Origin: Siphonodentalium dalli
Lineage: Eukaryota; Mollusca; Scaphopoda; Gadilida; Siphonodentaliidae
Direction of reading: 5' to 3'
Assembly: GCA_032622095.1 (NCBI GenBank)
Contig: CP136064.1
Location: forward strand, 258,829,863 to 258,893,862
DNA length: 64,000 bases
Of the stretch, positions 22,968 to 34,116 are shown piece by piece. The stretch's first letter is position 1; each line of letters starts with the position of its first letter. The notes beneath the pieces are model-generated. The model saw only the letters and a list, made by a program, of their open reading frames with translations. It ran no database searches and was not told where the DNA came from. The position numbers and the translations under genes were made by a program.

Positions 22968-23240
22968 AAGTCAGTCGAAATCGCCTGACATATCGAAAGA
23001 CGACAGGGAAGGTTCATTTGTCAGAGATCAAGAGATCGCAGCCGACGAAATGTATATGAAAACTGAACAGGACGAAGAGGCTATCGGTGACGATAAGGAC
23101 ATCCGGGAGTTGAGGGATCAGCTGTCAGAAGCGATGCGCGAACGTGAGGAAGAGAGAAAACTGACAGAGAAGAGACGTTTGAAGGCGGAGTTGGACCGAA
23201 CAAGGAACGAGACGGCGCAATTGAAAGGTATGAGGCAATT
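22968..23240 (+). pseudogene. DIRS-type gag, N-terminal coiled-coil part
   Basis: The open frame reads SKSPDISKDDREGSFVRDQ and then a long charged helix (DIRELRDQLSEAMREREEER...KAELDRTRNE), a clear coiled coil of about 60 residues. It is cut at 23240 by the double-hairpin MITE. An in-frame stop lies just upstream near 22951. The likely continuation at 23698 is not in the same frame across the insertion, so a further indel or a splice (GGTATGA at 23228 could be a donor) must also be involved. Confidence 0.6.
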
Positions 23241-23696
23241 TGTGACCCGCCATATCAAATCCAGTCGTAAGTCGGAATTTGTTTTACCCTGTGCCAATGC
23301 ATTCTCTTATATATGCGAGTCGACCATAGGTCGCCTCGCATATATAAGAGAATGCATTGGCCTAACAATTTTCTACAATTTTAATAATGTTTCTTGTATT
23401 CTTTAACAATTTTATAATTTCACCCATACAGAGCCCCAGACAAACATGAGCAGACGACACTCTTCTATATGCTTCTATATATGTGTGGGGCTCCCTGCAG
23501 GGTAATGTATGTTTTTTTTATTTTATGTCCTAAAAATTGTAAGAAACATTTATTTTTAAAAAATGATAAAAAATTGTTAGGGCAATGCATTCTCTTATAT
23601 ATGCGAGGCGACCTATGGTCGACTCGCATATATAAGATAATGCATTGGCACTAAAAAAAATCCCGACTTACGACTGGATTCATATGGCGGGTCACA
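23241..23696 (-). mobile_element. Double-hairpin MITE, copy C, inside the DIRS gag
   Basis: 456 bp, with TGTGACCCGCC at 23241 and GGCGGGTCACA at the right. The middle is in the opposite orientation to copies A and B (TGTGTGGGGCTCCCTGCAGG). Flanks are TT on both sides. Both palindromes are present, and the right one has lost a few bases before the terminal repeat. It splits the gag-like frame, so it arrived after the retroelement. Confidence 0.85.
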
Positions 23697-23697
23697 T

Positions 23698-24378
23698 TTG
23701 TGTAACCCGATTGACAGTTACAGTAATGCTCAACAAGACTCTAAGTCAGATCAAACAGATCTTGACGATCTGAGACAGACTGAATATCTCAAAATGAGAC
23801 GAATGGGTCTAGTGGCAGGAATGGTTTCTGAGGTTGACGTTGACATTGGAATTGAACAGAGAGCTGAGACAAAGTCTCATATTGGTGATCGTAAAGTGAC
23901 TCAGCCGATACACAAATCTGGTATCGAAGCTAAAGCTAGTGACCGTGTAATGCATCCCCAGATATTTCCGCACTCAACATTGCAGTTCGAGTATGTTGGT
24001 TCCAACCTAGCATATAATGACTTGACATTTCAGCAGTTTATTGCCGGTGAATTGGAAACAATCCTGAGGCCCGACATTACACAATTAGAAAGCAATGGTC
24101 GATCAAAACTGCTTAAAAAGATTGTGTGTTATTACACAATACATGATTGGAAAGCCCTTCTAAATTTCTACGGAGATTGGCTCCGTCGGTTGGAGCTGGG
24201 TATTAATACTTGGGCACATGATTCTTCTACCATGGAAACTCCAATTCTCGCAAAGCATGTTAGAAGCAAGCCTAAATTGTTCCCCTCATCGTCTGTCAAG
24301 ATGACTGCACCGAGTGAAACCTACAGTTCTGACACTCAAGGTTCATGGTTCTGTTCTATGTTTAATAGAACCAAGTGA
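23698..24378 (+). pseudogene. DIRS-type gag, C-terminal part
   Basis: The 226-residue frame contains DLDDLRQTEYLKMRRMGLVA and FQQFIAGELETILRP, then LLKKIVCYYTIHDWKALLNFYGDWLRRLELGI. The last stretch resembles the conserved helical C-terminal region of gag-like ORFs in DIRS-type elements, from memory of that family. The first residue of the frame is not a true start, since it begins at the MITE junction. A second frame (24314-24514) overlaps its end, suggesting a frameshift near 24370. It would have provided the particle protein. Confidence 0.55.
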
Positions 24379-24558
24379 ACAATGCAAGCACCACACAAGG
24401 CGACGGTTAGGGGTCAAGTTAGGTCTGTTGAGCATATTTGCGCGACATGCTGGCAATTTAAACGAGAAAATGCCTTTCACGCCGAGACATCGCCTGTATG
24501 TCCCTACAAAGTAGCATGACTAGCTCATCAACCGATTATTGTTCCTACCAAATTAGAA

Positions 24559-24825
24559 TTGAGTCCTCTTGCTCAATTATTTTATCCAGCATATATGAAA
24601 TGTCATGATATTAACAGTAATTTTGTTGATACTTCAGAATCTAGTGTTGTCTCTGCCAGTCATGACACAGTTAGGAAGCATGACGGGGAGAGAGAATATC
24701 TTAGTTCATCTATTACATGTGATAATATTGTCAATACACATGGGGATATTGATGTGATTTATAATGGGGAGTGCATGTCTGAATTGGTCGATGCTCGTGA
24801 CCATCAATATATTGATAATATATAA
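24559..24825 (+). pseudogene. DIRS-type linker ORF fragment
   Basis: This 88-codon frame (SPLAQLFYPAYMKCHDINS near its start) lies downstream of gag in the same direction. It is acidic and Ser-rich and has no named domain. It probably belonged to the gag-RT linker of the same element, but that rests on position only. Confidence 0.3.
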
Positions 24826-25505
24826 TCATCCCTCCCCCAAAATGTGAACCATGTTTATTTGGCCGATCGGTGTACATTCATTGATTCAATGACTTAATTG
24901 TCAAGTTGAAATCACACTATTTAATTATTTATGGACTCTTATATACCATTTTTATTGTGCTGGTGCTCACACGCTTTCGTGATAACTCAGTAGCTGACTT
25001 TATCCCCTCTCCAATATACATATTGACATTACTCGGTCATTCGGAAACACGACCAAGACTAAATAACCAACATTAATATGGCTTTTCGCACCAGGTATCC
25101 AAGGAATTCCATTGTTGAAATGTTTGCGTGGCAACACGTTTCATTAAATTAATGTCAATTTTATGTAATTACACAAAACCGCACCACTCGAAACGAATCG
25201 TACAGAGTAACTGATGTATATATAATCACATCACCCCCCCCCCCCCCCCAATGTGAACCGGAATGTTTTTTTTATCCATAGCAGACATACGTTGAATTTG
25301 TTTTTTGCCCTGTCGGTGTGATCATTCAATGACTTGTCAAGCTGGAATCCATAGTATTTACAGCCTCTGATACAAATACTCTACAAGCAAATGCACCTAA
25401 TTCCGAGACCAGTCATAATAGAAACTGTGAATAGACACGAAGATAGGAAAGATAAAATGTTTCAGTAGATTTTCACTAATTTATCCAATTTGATATGTCT
25501 CTTTA
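24826..25505. other. Noncoding with direct repeat and poly-C run
   Basis: Words at 24822-24920 (ATATAATCA, C-run, AATGTGAACC, TCATTGATTCAATGACTT) recur at 25214-25340 as a direct repeat about 390 bp away, the second copy with a long C-run at 25232-25248. No coding. Confidence 0.55.
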
Positions 25506-26141
25506 AGGTAGCAATACACGATTTCCAGCAATTTTGCCAACTGTACCTCAAATCAATGCTAAGCCATTATCGTTGGCATATATCCCAGCAAGCATGTTTT
25601 AATTTCGACAGAAATTTTAGGTGTAATCATTTAAATGTACTTTTGGTTCTTCGTACAAATTGTCATTGAGTTATGCCCCTTGGTTTGCACACACGAAACG
25701 CTCAATTTTACCCATTTTTTTTACTCAATTTGCCCATTTTCAACCCAAAAACAGACCATGGTAGAGCGAATGTCAGTAAATAAGATTCTTCCACCTGATA
25801 GAGCTATGTTAGAGCTGAGAAATATTTGAAATAGAAAAAAAGTTATCGTATCAATTTGAAAAAAAAGTCTTGCGAGCCCAGATGACAGAATCCAGGGGAG
25901 AGAAATCGGGCTATTTTCCTGTAATCAATAACACAGAGTTGGCCTTCACTGAATACGAAAACCCTGTTGCGTATCCAAATTTGTCACTTTTTTGAGAACT
26001 TTCCCAGTTTTGTAAAATAAATAAACCTTCAAACCAGTAATAACACATTTAACGCAGGCTACACTGGCTGTTATGCCCCCAGATACTTATATTTCTATTT
26101 TTCAGACCCCCTACAACCCGTGAAATCGTGTACTGCTACCT
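25506..26141. mobile_element. TA-flanked inverted-repeat DNA element
   Basis: AGGTAGCAATACACGATTTC at 25506 is inverted at 26121-26141 (GAAATCGTGTACTGCTACCT) with one mismatch in about 20. Both ends are flanked by TA, as in Tc1/mariner-type and some other families. The 636-bp interior shows no transposase, so it is a non-autonomous element. Confidence 0.75.
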
Positions 26142-27194
26142 TAGCAAGCAAATATTCCGGTGTTCTGTCACATTTTGCTCAATGTGCGACAGAGATGACA
26201 TGCGTGGGTAATAAACACACATTTTAGTAATGTTTTATTAGCAAATATTGGACGAATGTATACGGGATGGACGTGGCAAAGAAGGTGAGTAATATATGTT
26301 GTAATATTATGCTACTATATTGGCATACTGCCCAGTAATATAAATAAATTCCTCGATATTTTGCGTTTTTTGGAAAATTCGTCACTTCAACGGCGTTTTA
26401 CCGACTTAATACTGAATACTGTATATTGTAACTTTGAACGCCTGTTCCTCAATACATTCCTGAAGTCAATGCAACATGAAAATATCATTAATAACATACC
26501 AAATCGAAGAAAACGACCATAAAATAGGTCTACATGTGTATTCCGGTGGTTTACTAGTCATTCCGGTGCTTTGTGAGTTGAATAATCGTTATTCCGATTG
26601 GCCACAATTACAGTTACACAATAAAAATACGTTCGACAATCATTTCCTGAACAAGAATTGAGCGTTTGTTATCAGTTATATCCAATAGAACACATGGACA
26701 TAATTATATATTACATAGTTCATTCATATACTCCCCATTGCGTTTGCTACCCCTGAAATACGTGATTAAACGAACAAAGTATGCCTTTATGGACGTATAT
26801 GGGACGCAAACTAACATATTAAGTTTATTACCCCCTAACAAACGCATAATATTTAGTATTTATTCGCTTTTTTGCTTGTTATAGCACAATACATGATCCT
26901 GGGGAGAGCACTTGACTATTGGGAGAGCACTGAGCACTCTGTAAAGTATCGGAATATAATTATAAAATGTCGATTTACGGGCATTCCTATGGGATTTCTT
27001 ACATTTTCTCACATATCAATGTGAACATCAATATAAATAATCCATTGGTTAAAAGAAACCTGCGATATACTTACATAATCTGTAATTTTTCTTCACTTTT
27101 GTGCGGCGAAAATAAAAAATCCCCAGTAAAGCACCGGAATGTCACGATAAAAATTGGTCACAAAATTGGTAGAGCACCACATTTCTAGGAATAG
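26142..27194. other. Noncoding stretch
   Basis: No recognisable gene or repeat in about 1 kb. The 61-73 codon open frames have no family features. Confidence 0.4.
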
Positions 27195-28125
27195 ATCCTC
27201 CACTGTGTCAATTCTTAGAGTTTGGGTTTCCGTTCGGTTTTTCTGGCTCAAGGGACTTCAGTCAGCCTAATTCTAATATAAAAAATCACAGAGGTGCAAG
27301 AGATTATCCTCATTACATGAGAGATTATATTAGAAAAGAATTGCACCACAAGACTTTCTTAGGTCCATTGTCAGAAAAAGCTTTCAATGGAAATGTTCAG
27401 AGTAACCCGCTGAATACAGTTAAAAAAGCAAATACCTCAGAAAGGCGGGTTATATTGGATCTGAGCTTTCCTCCTGGTGGTTAAATTAATGATAATATTC
27501 CAAAGGAATCTTATTAGGGTGAAAAAACGCCGAGCATACAGTCAGCTTTTTTATAGATCCGAGTGATATAAATATGGTGGCCTATAAAGTAGATGGGAAA
27601 TTGTACTGTGATTTGGTACTTAGTATGGGTTTAAGGTCTGTGTCATTCATATGCCAAAGAGTAACCAATGCTGTTGCATTTACACAGAGAATGGAGAATT
27701 GCCCTATAATTAATTATTTAGATGACCTTGCAGGGGCTGAAGTTCCAGAGTATGCTGAGACCTCATTCCTAACTTTGTCAAAAATTCTAGACAAATGGGG
27801 ATTGAAAGAGTCCAGCTCCAAGTCGTCATGTAGCCCCACATCCAAGATGGTGTTTCTTTGTGTCTTATTTGCCACTGAGAGACTCACTCTTGAAATAACA
27901 GCAGACCGGTTGGTTGAAATCAGGAAAATTGTCAGACACTGGATTGGAAAAAGTAATGCCACTCTTGAAGAGGTCCAATCCCTTCTTGGGAAACTGCATT
28001 TTGTGGCAAGCTGCGTACGCCCGGGCAGAATATTTGTGTCAAGAATTGTGGTGTGGCTCAGAACATTCAAAGCTAATAAAAAAATTATCTCGGCATCCCA
28101 TATTAAATTAGAATGGATTTAGATG
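27195..28125 (+). pseudogene. DIRS-type reverse transcriptase, frameshifted
   Basis: From about 27220 one frame reads FLEFGFPFGFSG...NHRGARDYPHYMRDYIRKE...RRVILDLSFPPGG and then a stop at 27481. After a probable deletion and a one-base insertion in a T run near 27550 (RAYSQLF changes frame to IDPSDINM), the main 182-residue frame continues: LVLSMGLRSVSFICQRVTNA, the catalytic YLDDLAG (~47-53) and the thumb region LEEVQSLLGKLHFVASCVRPGR (~135-155). The LDD in place of ADD is typical of DIRS-type RTs. At least two disabling changes make it a pseudogene. Confidence 0.85.
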
Positions 28126-28129
28126 GTGG

Positions 28130-28654
28130 AACAAATTTCTAATGGCGTTTCCATGATGCCCTGGGGAAACTGGTCGCAGGCAGATGCGATTGTAGCATCA
28201 GGTGCCACGCTATCAGCATGTGGTGGGCTCTGTGGCAACCAGTTTTTTCCACGAGCAATTTCCTGCTCACATCATGGAAAAGTCACTCCATATCAATGAA
28301 CTTGAGTTGTTGACAATAGTGATTTGTTTGAAATTGTGGGGAGAAAAGTTAACTGGGAGAATAATTATTTTCAAATGTGATAATGCTACTTCAGTGGCTG
28401 TGATTAATAAAGGGGCAACCATGAATAAATTTTTACAATCGTGTCTCAGGGAGATCTGTTATATAGCCTCTGTGTGGCAATTTGAAGTCTGCACCGAGCA
28501 TATAGCCGGCATTGAGAACAGGTTCCCAGATAATCTGAGCAGGTGGAAAGAAAATCCTCACCATCAAAGGAAATTTCATATGGCTACCAAAGATAAAGTG
28601 ATGAATGAAATTAAGTTGAAAAAGGAATTTTTCTCCTTTTCGCATGATTGGTGA
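28130..28654 (+). pseudogene. DIRS-type RNase H domain
   Basis: The frame shows HINELELLTIVICLKLWG (catalytic Glu of the ELEL motif) and FKCDNATSVAVINKG (catalytic Asp), then HIAGIENRFPDNLSRW with the terminal Asp. These are the RNase H1-fold acids in the order found in DIRS elements. The first acid region, expected around SQADAIVASGATLSACGG (~28180), is in another frame, so there is a frameshift near 28200. Confidence 0.8.
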
Positions 28655-29728
28655 TTTTCTTTCTAGGCCAAGAGTTTAAGCAGTTGAAGAAATACACACA
28701 TAAGTCAATCCTTAATGTATTTTCCGAAGGCACGAACAGAAACCATCAAATTCAGTGGAAGTCATACTTTTTGTTCTGTGCACACTTCATGATTGAAGCA
28801 CTTCCGACTAAGAAAGAAACTTTACAATATTATACACAGTTTCTCAGTCGATCATTTAAATCAACTGATTCTATTAGAAACTACTTGAGTGGAGTTAATG
28901 GCCTTGCATATAAAGTTAGGATTCAATTCTGAGCAATTTGAAGCTCATGAAATTAAACTCACCTTGAGGGGACTATCTAGACTTAACCCTCATTCAGTTA
29001 AACAGGTTGGGCCTATTTCACCAGCCATTTTATTAGAAATATCAAAATACTTGGATCATAACAACCCAAAAAATACTACATTCTGGTCTTTGTTTCTAAT
29101 GACATTCTTTTTAATGCTGAGAAAGTCTAATTTAGTTCCCGAGTCTGATTCTAAGTTGGATTCTGGTCATCAGCTTACTAGAGGAGATATCTTGCAGTCA
29201 GAAGGAGTTCTGTTAGTTGTCAATAAATTGTCAAAAACTATTCAATTTGGACAAAAAACATTAAGAATACCAGTGCTATCTATCCCAGGCTCCAGATTGT
29301 GTCTAGTGGCAGATTATAGAAATATGATAAATCTAGTACCGGGGGAAGTCACTAATCATGCAGTCATGCATTTGGAAGGTCACAGACCAGTCACCAATCA
29401 ACAATTTCAAGCATTTCTTAAAAAAGCGATAAGAAAGACTGATAGAGATCCAGTACTCTATTCAACCCATGGATTTATGAGAGGGGGCCACTTGGGCCTT
29501 TCAGGCAAAGTGCCGGGTGAATTGATGGGTTACTGGTCAAGTGATGCTTATAAGAGATATCTATGTCATACAGTACGAGACAAATTTTTAATAGCTAAGC
29601 AAATGAGGGATCATATTATTAGTAGCTCCATTTGTGTTTTTTTTCAGTTAAACGACAGAGAAATGCTCTTTTGGTGTTTGACTCCATATGCAAGTACGTT
29701 AGAGGTATTCGTACTCTTGAAGTTATGA
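28648..29728 (+). pseudogene. DIRS-type tyrosine recombinase
   Basis: Two overlapping frames (28648-28932 and 28889-29728) together cover the domain. The core-binding part is YTHKSILNVFSEGTNRNHQI through TDSIRNYLSGVNGL, and the frame changes near 28900. The catalytic part has FFLMLRKSNLVP (first Arg), STHGFMRGG (His-x-x-Arg, expected His-x-x-Arg box) and GYWSSDAYKRYL (Trp in the His/Trp position and nucleophile Tyr). All five key positions can therefore be seen although the gene needs one frameshift. Such enzymes insert circular DNA copies and replace the DDE integrase of LTR elements. Confidence 0.85.
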
Positions 29729-30022
29729 TCTTTCGAGGAATCAACATAAAGAGACTGGATAATTTGATTCAAAGCAAGAAGTTGAATGGTAAACCTTTAA
29801 ATTGATACTCTCATATCATCTATCATGTTGGCACTAACAACATTGAATCGACATTAGTAAACATAAACATTAGGATAACATTAGTAAAGCCTTCTCAACC
29901 ATTATCGCTCGAACTCGGGAAGCAAGTCCTGCAAAGATAATTATGTCCGCGATTATTCCGCAACCAAAGGATAATGAGGTTTTTGGTGAGAATGTTTATT
30001 AATGTAAATAAAAAGTTATCGC
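29655..30022 (+). pseudogene. SGNH/GDSL hydrolase domain at the 3' end of the DIRS element
   Basis: The frame reads LLVFDSICKYVRGIRTLEV (block I, with Phe where the Gly of GDS is usual), then FRGINIKRL, a stop, then YSHIIYHVGTNNIES in the same frame (block III GTNN). A shifted frame gives ASPAKIIMSAIIPQPKD. This is the SGNH-hydrolase order. Such domains occur in some DIRS/Ngaro-like and CR1-like retroelements. The DxxH block is absent because the sequence ends at ~30022. It is truncated, with a stop and at least one frameshift. Confidence 0.75.
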
Positions 30023-30065
30023 CATAAAAAATTATTTCAATTATTACATTTATAGCATAACTACT

Positions 30066-30410
30066 TTTCAAGAAATGTAGAGCAAATATGCAATAGATAC
30101 CACACGGTTGTTGAAGACGTCCAACGTTATTTTACATTCGATAGCATTTCTTTGAGTGAATGATTTGATATATTCATCAATAACTGATAATCCAAACGTA
30201 TCGAAATATGTTGCAATGTTTCCATTGAAGAAAATTGCAACCAAGTTTTCCACCGGTTTTTCTTATGTATGCGTATTTACTATGTATGCCTTTACATGGT
30301 GAGGTTTTTCGTGTGGTAACTCACCTTTTGCACATACTACACCGTGCAATGAGAAAAGATCAAACGAGTTTTATCTAGTATATGCTGAAGTTCGCCAGTG
30401 TTCATCTTCG
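30066..30410 (-). pseudogene. Polinton adenain-like cysteine protease
   Basis: The minus strand starts MNTGELQHILDKTRL and continues in broken frames with LHGVVCAKGELPHEKPH and YIVNTHT. After a stop comes ENLVAIFFNGNIATYFDTFG, and in another frame PCGIYCIFALHFL. This is the order of the adenovirus-type (C5/C48 clan) protease of Polintons: His region before IYF/IFF, Asp in the YFDTFG region and catalytic Cys in CGxYC. The expected His before the IFF strand reads Asn-Leu here, so the catalytic residue is lost. It carries at least one stop and two frameshifts. In intact elements it matures the capsid proteins. Confidence 0.7.
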
Positions 30411-30812
30411 TAGTACTTTTCAGACCAGAAGTCAATAAAAGCTGAATTAAATTGGTTACAGTTTGCACAGACAGTTTCCTTTATATCTCTGCAAAGTCTG
30501 AATGGTTCAAATTTCTCTTGCCGTGTAAACGATTATATTTCTGAATACCATTGTTTCATAACTAGATAAATGTCCAATTTGAGTAGTGCTAAATCAATGA
30601 ACATAGCCGTCCATTGCGCTGATGGTGTCCAAAGACAAAGTAAATGTCGATTCTGACTTGGGTGATCTATTTTACATCCCTCAGAGTTGAGTGTTACTTA
30701 GGTTGAAATCTGATTATGTATTTCATCAAAGAAGCATATCTCGAAAGTTTTTCGTTTTGTCAAGAGTAGGAGCACAATATGGAATAAAATTTGAGTCCTC
30801 CAACTTGCAATC
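30411..30812 (-). other. Polinton interior, degraded reading frames
   Basis: Between protease and capsid gene, the minus strand has short open pieces (for example KFEPFRLCRDIKETVCANC near 30470-30530) in several frames. They may be remains of another Polinton gene, but I recognise no family. Confidence 0.35.
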
Positions 30813-31700
30813 TCAATTTTTCTTCCAACGCATTCCATCCACGTTTTTAATAACTATTTCTCGCAAACTGTTGATTTCAATTTGATTTTCGAACTCAGCA
30901 TAGACTATCAAGTTGATCACCGAAGATGGAGCTGCAGCAAAATGAAGCTCTAACCTTATGTTACCGGTTTTTATAGAACGCAAATGTCCTTCCTCTGCTA
31001 CTTGGTCAGGTGTGTGATCGTATCCCCAGAAACAATGACCATTCATGTATTTTTCGAGATTCAAACCGAAGGACATGTTTTGCTCAAACAAGCCTGAAGA
31101 CTGGTACAGTGATATATAAGATCTTAGATATTGTTCTGATGCAAAGTTTGGTTCAAATGGTCGTTATGAATGGTATGCCCGTTCTGACTAACTTCAAGCT
31201 TTTTCAGATTGAAGTGTTGGAAATGGAATGGGTTCATTTCAATATCTTTGTTTGATACCATGCCTATGAAAAGTTTCTGCGGTAATTGTCCCTGGAAAAG
31301 GTGATCTTCAATTTTGTATCTAGGTCTCTTTTAATATCGGTATTTCATATTTCTCTGTATGATTGTTTGGTTCAGGTTATTTGATAATATTTTGGCATCA
31401 GCGTAATTGTATGAACATTGAGAACTGCCGATTCAAACATTATTGTTCCATCTTCTTGACCAATACGGTGAATATTGAACCTGCTCTATTGAGACGAGTT
31501 CTTATCTCATTTCCATTTGGTAAGTAAACGACCACACACTTGTACCGTTTAAATGTCTGCTGTGATCGCGTGACGAAATTTCAATCCAGCATTATGAGCA
31601 TGTTTGAGTACTTGTTGTTTAGCAATAGGTTTCAGAAAAGGTACTACATTTATCTTTATAGATTACAAAAGTTAACTAAACCCATTTCCATATTGTATGG
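30813..31700 (-). pseudogene. Polinton major capsid protein (double jelly-roll), decayed
   Basis: The C-terminal frame (30813-31091) reads GYDHTPDQVAEEGHLRSIKT, NIRLELHFAAAPSSVINLI and VYAEFENQIEI. These closely follow the conserved C-terminus of Polinton/adintovirus-type major capsid proteins. Upstream, in other frames, NPFHFQHFNLKKLEVSQNG (~31150-31240) and GQLPQKLFIGMVSNKDIE (~31245-31300) match the preceding conserved part. Stops and frame changes break the gene in several places, and the N-terminal part above ~31500 is only loosely identifiable. In a live element this forms the icosahedral shell. Confidence 0.75.
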
Positions 31701-31724
31701 ACACACCTCTATACACATGGGTCA

Positions 31725-32609
31725 TCATAAATACAAATTACTTCGGCGACGGAAATGCAACTTTACCATGGACTTTCCACCGACAAACTGAATTGGTTTG
31801 CCTGTATCACCAGTTGTATACACATTTATGCTATCGAAGTCAGACTTTGACACTGGTACATAATGTAAGTTTTTGAATTCCTGCTTAAAATGTTGACCAT
31901 CGTGTATTCTTTTACTCTCGAAAGATGTCACTCGTAATATCGGTGCCTCAACATCACTAACAATAATATGTTCAGTATTCAAATCAACTCCATATGGAAA
32001 TGTTATCGAAGGAGCAGCGAATGTGAGAGTTTGATTTTGTTCTGTTACCAAGTTTATCCAAAAGAGCTTTGGGAGTACAAGAGCTACTTTTTTATAACTA
32101 TTGGTTGAAATTTTAACTCGTGCTTTGGAAAATCCAAATTCGAATTCGAGATCTGGAACCATTCTGCTTAATCTACTACCAATTACACCGTGAATTGAAC
32201 GTTCTGTCAAACGTGATCTACCAGAATATTCTCCTGTTGGTATTTTCAACTCAATACCATTTTCTGGCTTTGTAATTACTACATCACTTATTGGTAGCTT
32301 TTGTAGGTATGATACAATTCTTGTAACAGAATTATTCATATTTATTATGAAGAATCTCCGATAATGTTATGTTTCTGATGGTACATTTAGTTCAACCATT
32401 GCGACTTCCAAAAGCTCTTTATAAATACGTAAGGTTGTTTGGTAGTTTACTGTGAAACAACATTGGGAGTTGTCAGGATAAAGTGACATTGAACTATCAC
32501 ACATGAGCGTTATGTAGAATGAATTCATTTTCTCAGTATTTTTCAGTAACTTCAGTTCAGATGATAGTTGAATGTATCCCAGAAAGATACTTAAAAGAAT
32601 AAGCCACAA
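31725..32609 (-). pseudogene. Polinton minor capsid (penton-like) protein, split in two frames
   Basis: The N-terminal frame (32367-32609) contains NSFYITLMCDSSMSLYPDN and YKELLEVAMVELNVPSE, the typical start of the Polinton minor capsid protein. It stops at 32367. A second frame (31725-32339, 204 residues) follows 28 bases later with IPTGEYSGRSRL, then DFDSINVYTTGDTGKPIQFV and GGKSMVKLHFRR, the conserved C-terminus. Together they cover the whole expected protein, so the gene is broken by a short frame-disrupting change near 32340-32370. Order next to the major capsid gene is the usual one. Confidence 0.7.
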
Positions 32610-32702
32610 TTCTTCGTTTTCACTCTGGAGACTTATGTGTACAATAGATGTAATTATTATGGTATAAATAATAATTATATGTGTGAAGTAGATGACTTGG
32701 TT

Positions 32703-32921
32703 CTAAGCAAATATTTCACCACAGAACTGAAATCGTGATGGTTCCTCGAGATTAATCAAATCTGAATGAGTTTGAGACATGATGACTTCTGTGTTATACA
32801 AAGTTTGAAGCAATCCAACTTTCAAACTTTTTAGTGTATCCAAGCCAATGAACTTTAATTTTTTGGTTGTTTTACGTCCTACTCTACTCGTTCTTCTGTT
32901 AACTGATTCTATTTCATACAC
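32703..32921 (-). CDS. Unidentified small ORF, Polinton minor-gene position
   Basis: A 72-codon minus-strand frame (RRTSRVGRKTTKKLKFIGLD basic in its first half, acidic at its end) lies upstream of the minor capsid gene. No family recognised. It may be a fragment of a longer gene, as frames above 32921 are broken. Confidence 0.3.
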   Translation of the reverse strand: MYEIESVNRRTSRVGRKTTKKLKFIGLDTLKSLKVGLLQTLYNTEVIMSQTHSDLINLEEPSRFQFCGEIFA

Positions 32922-33689
32922 CTTACTGTCTTTTATATGTTGGATCTCATGTTTGCAAATGATCCATCAATCTCTTCACCATCAAGATCAGAAACTTTGT
33001 ATTATTGGATTAGTTTTACAAATTTTATCGATTTAGAATATTTTACGAGTGCAGTTTGGTAAATAACCCTTTTCAAAATAACCACGGGAAATTGATTTTT
33101 ATTTCATTGATTTAAATTTTAGCAATTTTAATGTCCCGAAACTAAATGTATACGTTTTTACAATGAGTTTAGGGTGCGGAGACAATGAAATGTTGGCGTT
33201 AACACCTGCATGAAAATAGGAAATTGGACGCGATTTTGAATTGCTAACAAGAAATTAACATTATAATCAATTCCTTCAGATTTTCGGTTTCTGGATTTGT
33301 CTAGATTTACATGTGGCATAACTCCTTTGCTTATAATATTACATCGAGATTTATTTGCATTTATTTCAATGTAGGGTCACCCTTCCGGTGACGTAGGTTC
33401 CATGCCCTGAATCAATCACGTTCGTTGATGCATATTTTTGTTTTTTCGAAAATGAGTTGGTGCCTGATTCATAACCACTACCAAACTACCATATTTTTTA
33501 ATCAGTGGATATTTTTCGCCATCTTCATCCTTCAACAGTTAAATGCCAAAATAAATGAAAGTTCAATCACAACTACTTTTTATTTACGTTTATTGAAATT
33601 ACGATCAAATGCCATCAAAGCTAATGCTGATGGATTTGAAAGATTCATCATTTTCGAGTATCATTAATGTTTTGCTTCTTGAACTGATG
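32922..33689. other. Polinton interior without recognisable gene
   Basis: AT-rich sequence with only short frames. I see no supported coding region, though the stretch lies between structural genes and probably held one. Confidence 0.35.
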
Positions 33690-34112
33690 GAATTGGTTGC
33701 GGACCATGATCGTCGAATGGTTGAAATCTAGCAATTGAAGAATTTACTCTAGTAGCATTTACTCTAGTTGGGCTAGCATTTTAAATATTCTAGTTGGACT
33801 AGCTCGTGCAATTGGTTTATTGTCATTTTGGCTAAGAAGACTTCTGATCAAAACTCCACCGATAAATCCACCTTCACCAGTTGTTAAAAGAATTTTCTTT
33901 TTGAATCGATAAGAGTTCTACTATCGGCTATGTTCTTCAATTCTTTTTTTTTTGATTTTGCAGAAATGTTCTTGTCTGCTTTTTAAACTTTAAGTGATCA
34001 TCGAGTATTAATTTAGCTATAGTCGAAAAACCATGTAAGACTGCTTCGTGTGACTCCATAATTGTCAATAAAACTATCATGTTGATACATATATTTTCTT
34101 CTGCTGCATCGA
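33690..34112 (-). pseudogene. Small Polinton structural-type protein, degraded
   Basis: The minus strand reads KKKELKNIADSRTLIDSKRK and then FFLTTGEGGFIGGVLIRSLL near 33850-33960, a basic segment followed by a Gly-rich hydrophobic tail. Small proteins of this pattern are common between capsid and ATPase genes of Polintons. I know the pattern and not a function. Upstream pieces (33937-34122) are in another frame, so the gene is broken, and the TTAA element sits immediately upstream at 34117. Confidence 0.45.
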
Positions 34113-34116
34113 TTAA

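Larger units (their letters stand above)
22830..30022 (+). mobile_element. DIRS-type tyrosine-recombinase retroelement, decayed and nested
   Basis: Plus-strand remnants appear in the DIRS/Ngaro-like order: coiled-coil gag, RT, RNase H, tyrosine recombinase, SGNH hydrolase. It is interrupted by the double-hairpin MITE (23241-23696) and a TA-flanked inverted-repeat element (25506-26141), which explains its 7-kb span. A direct repeat (about 24822-24920 against 25214-25340, sharing AATGTGAACC and AATGACTT...TCAAG) may be a remnant of internal or split repeats of the group. The right end stops abruptly at ~30022 inside the hydrolase, next to the Polinton protease. Boundaries are inferred from coding homology. 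Confidence 0.75.
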
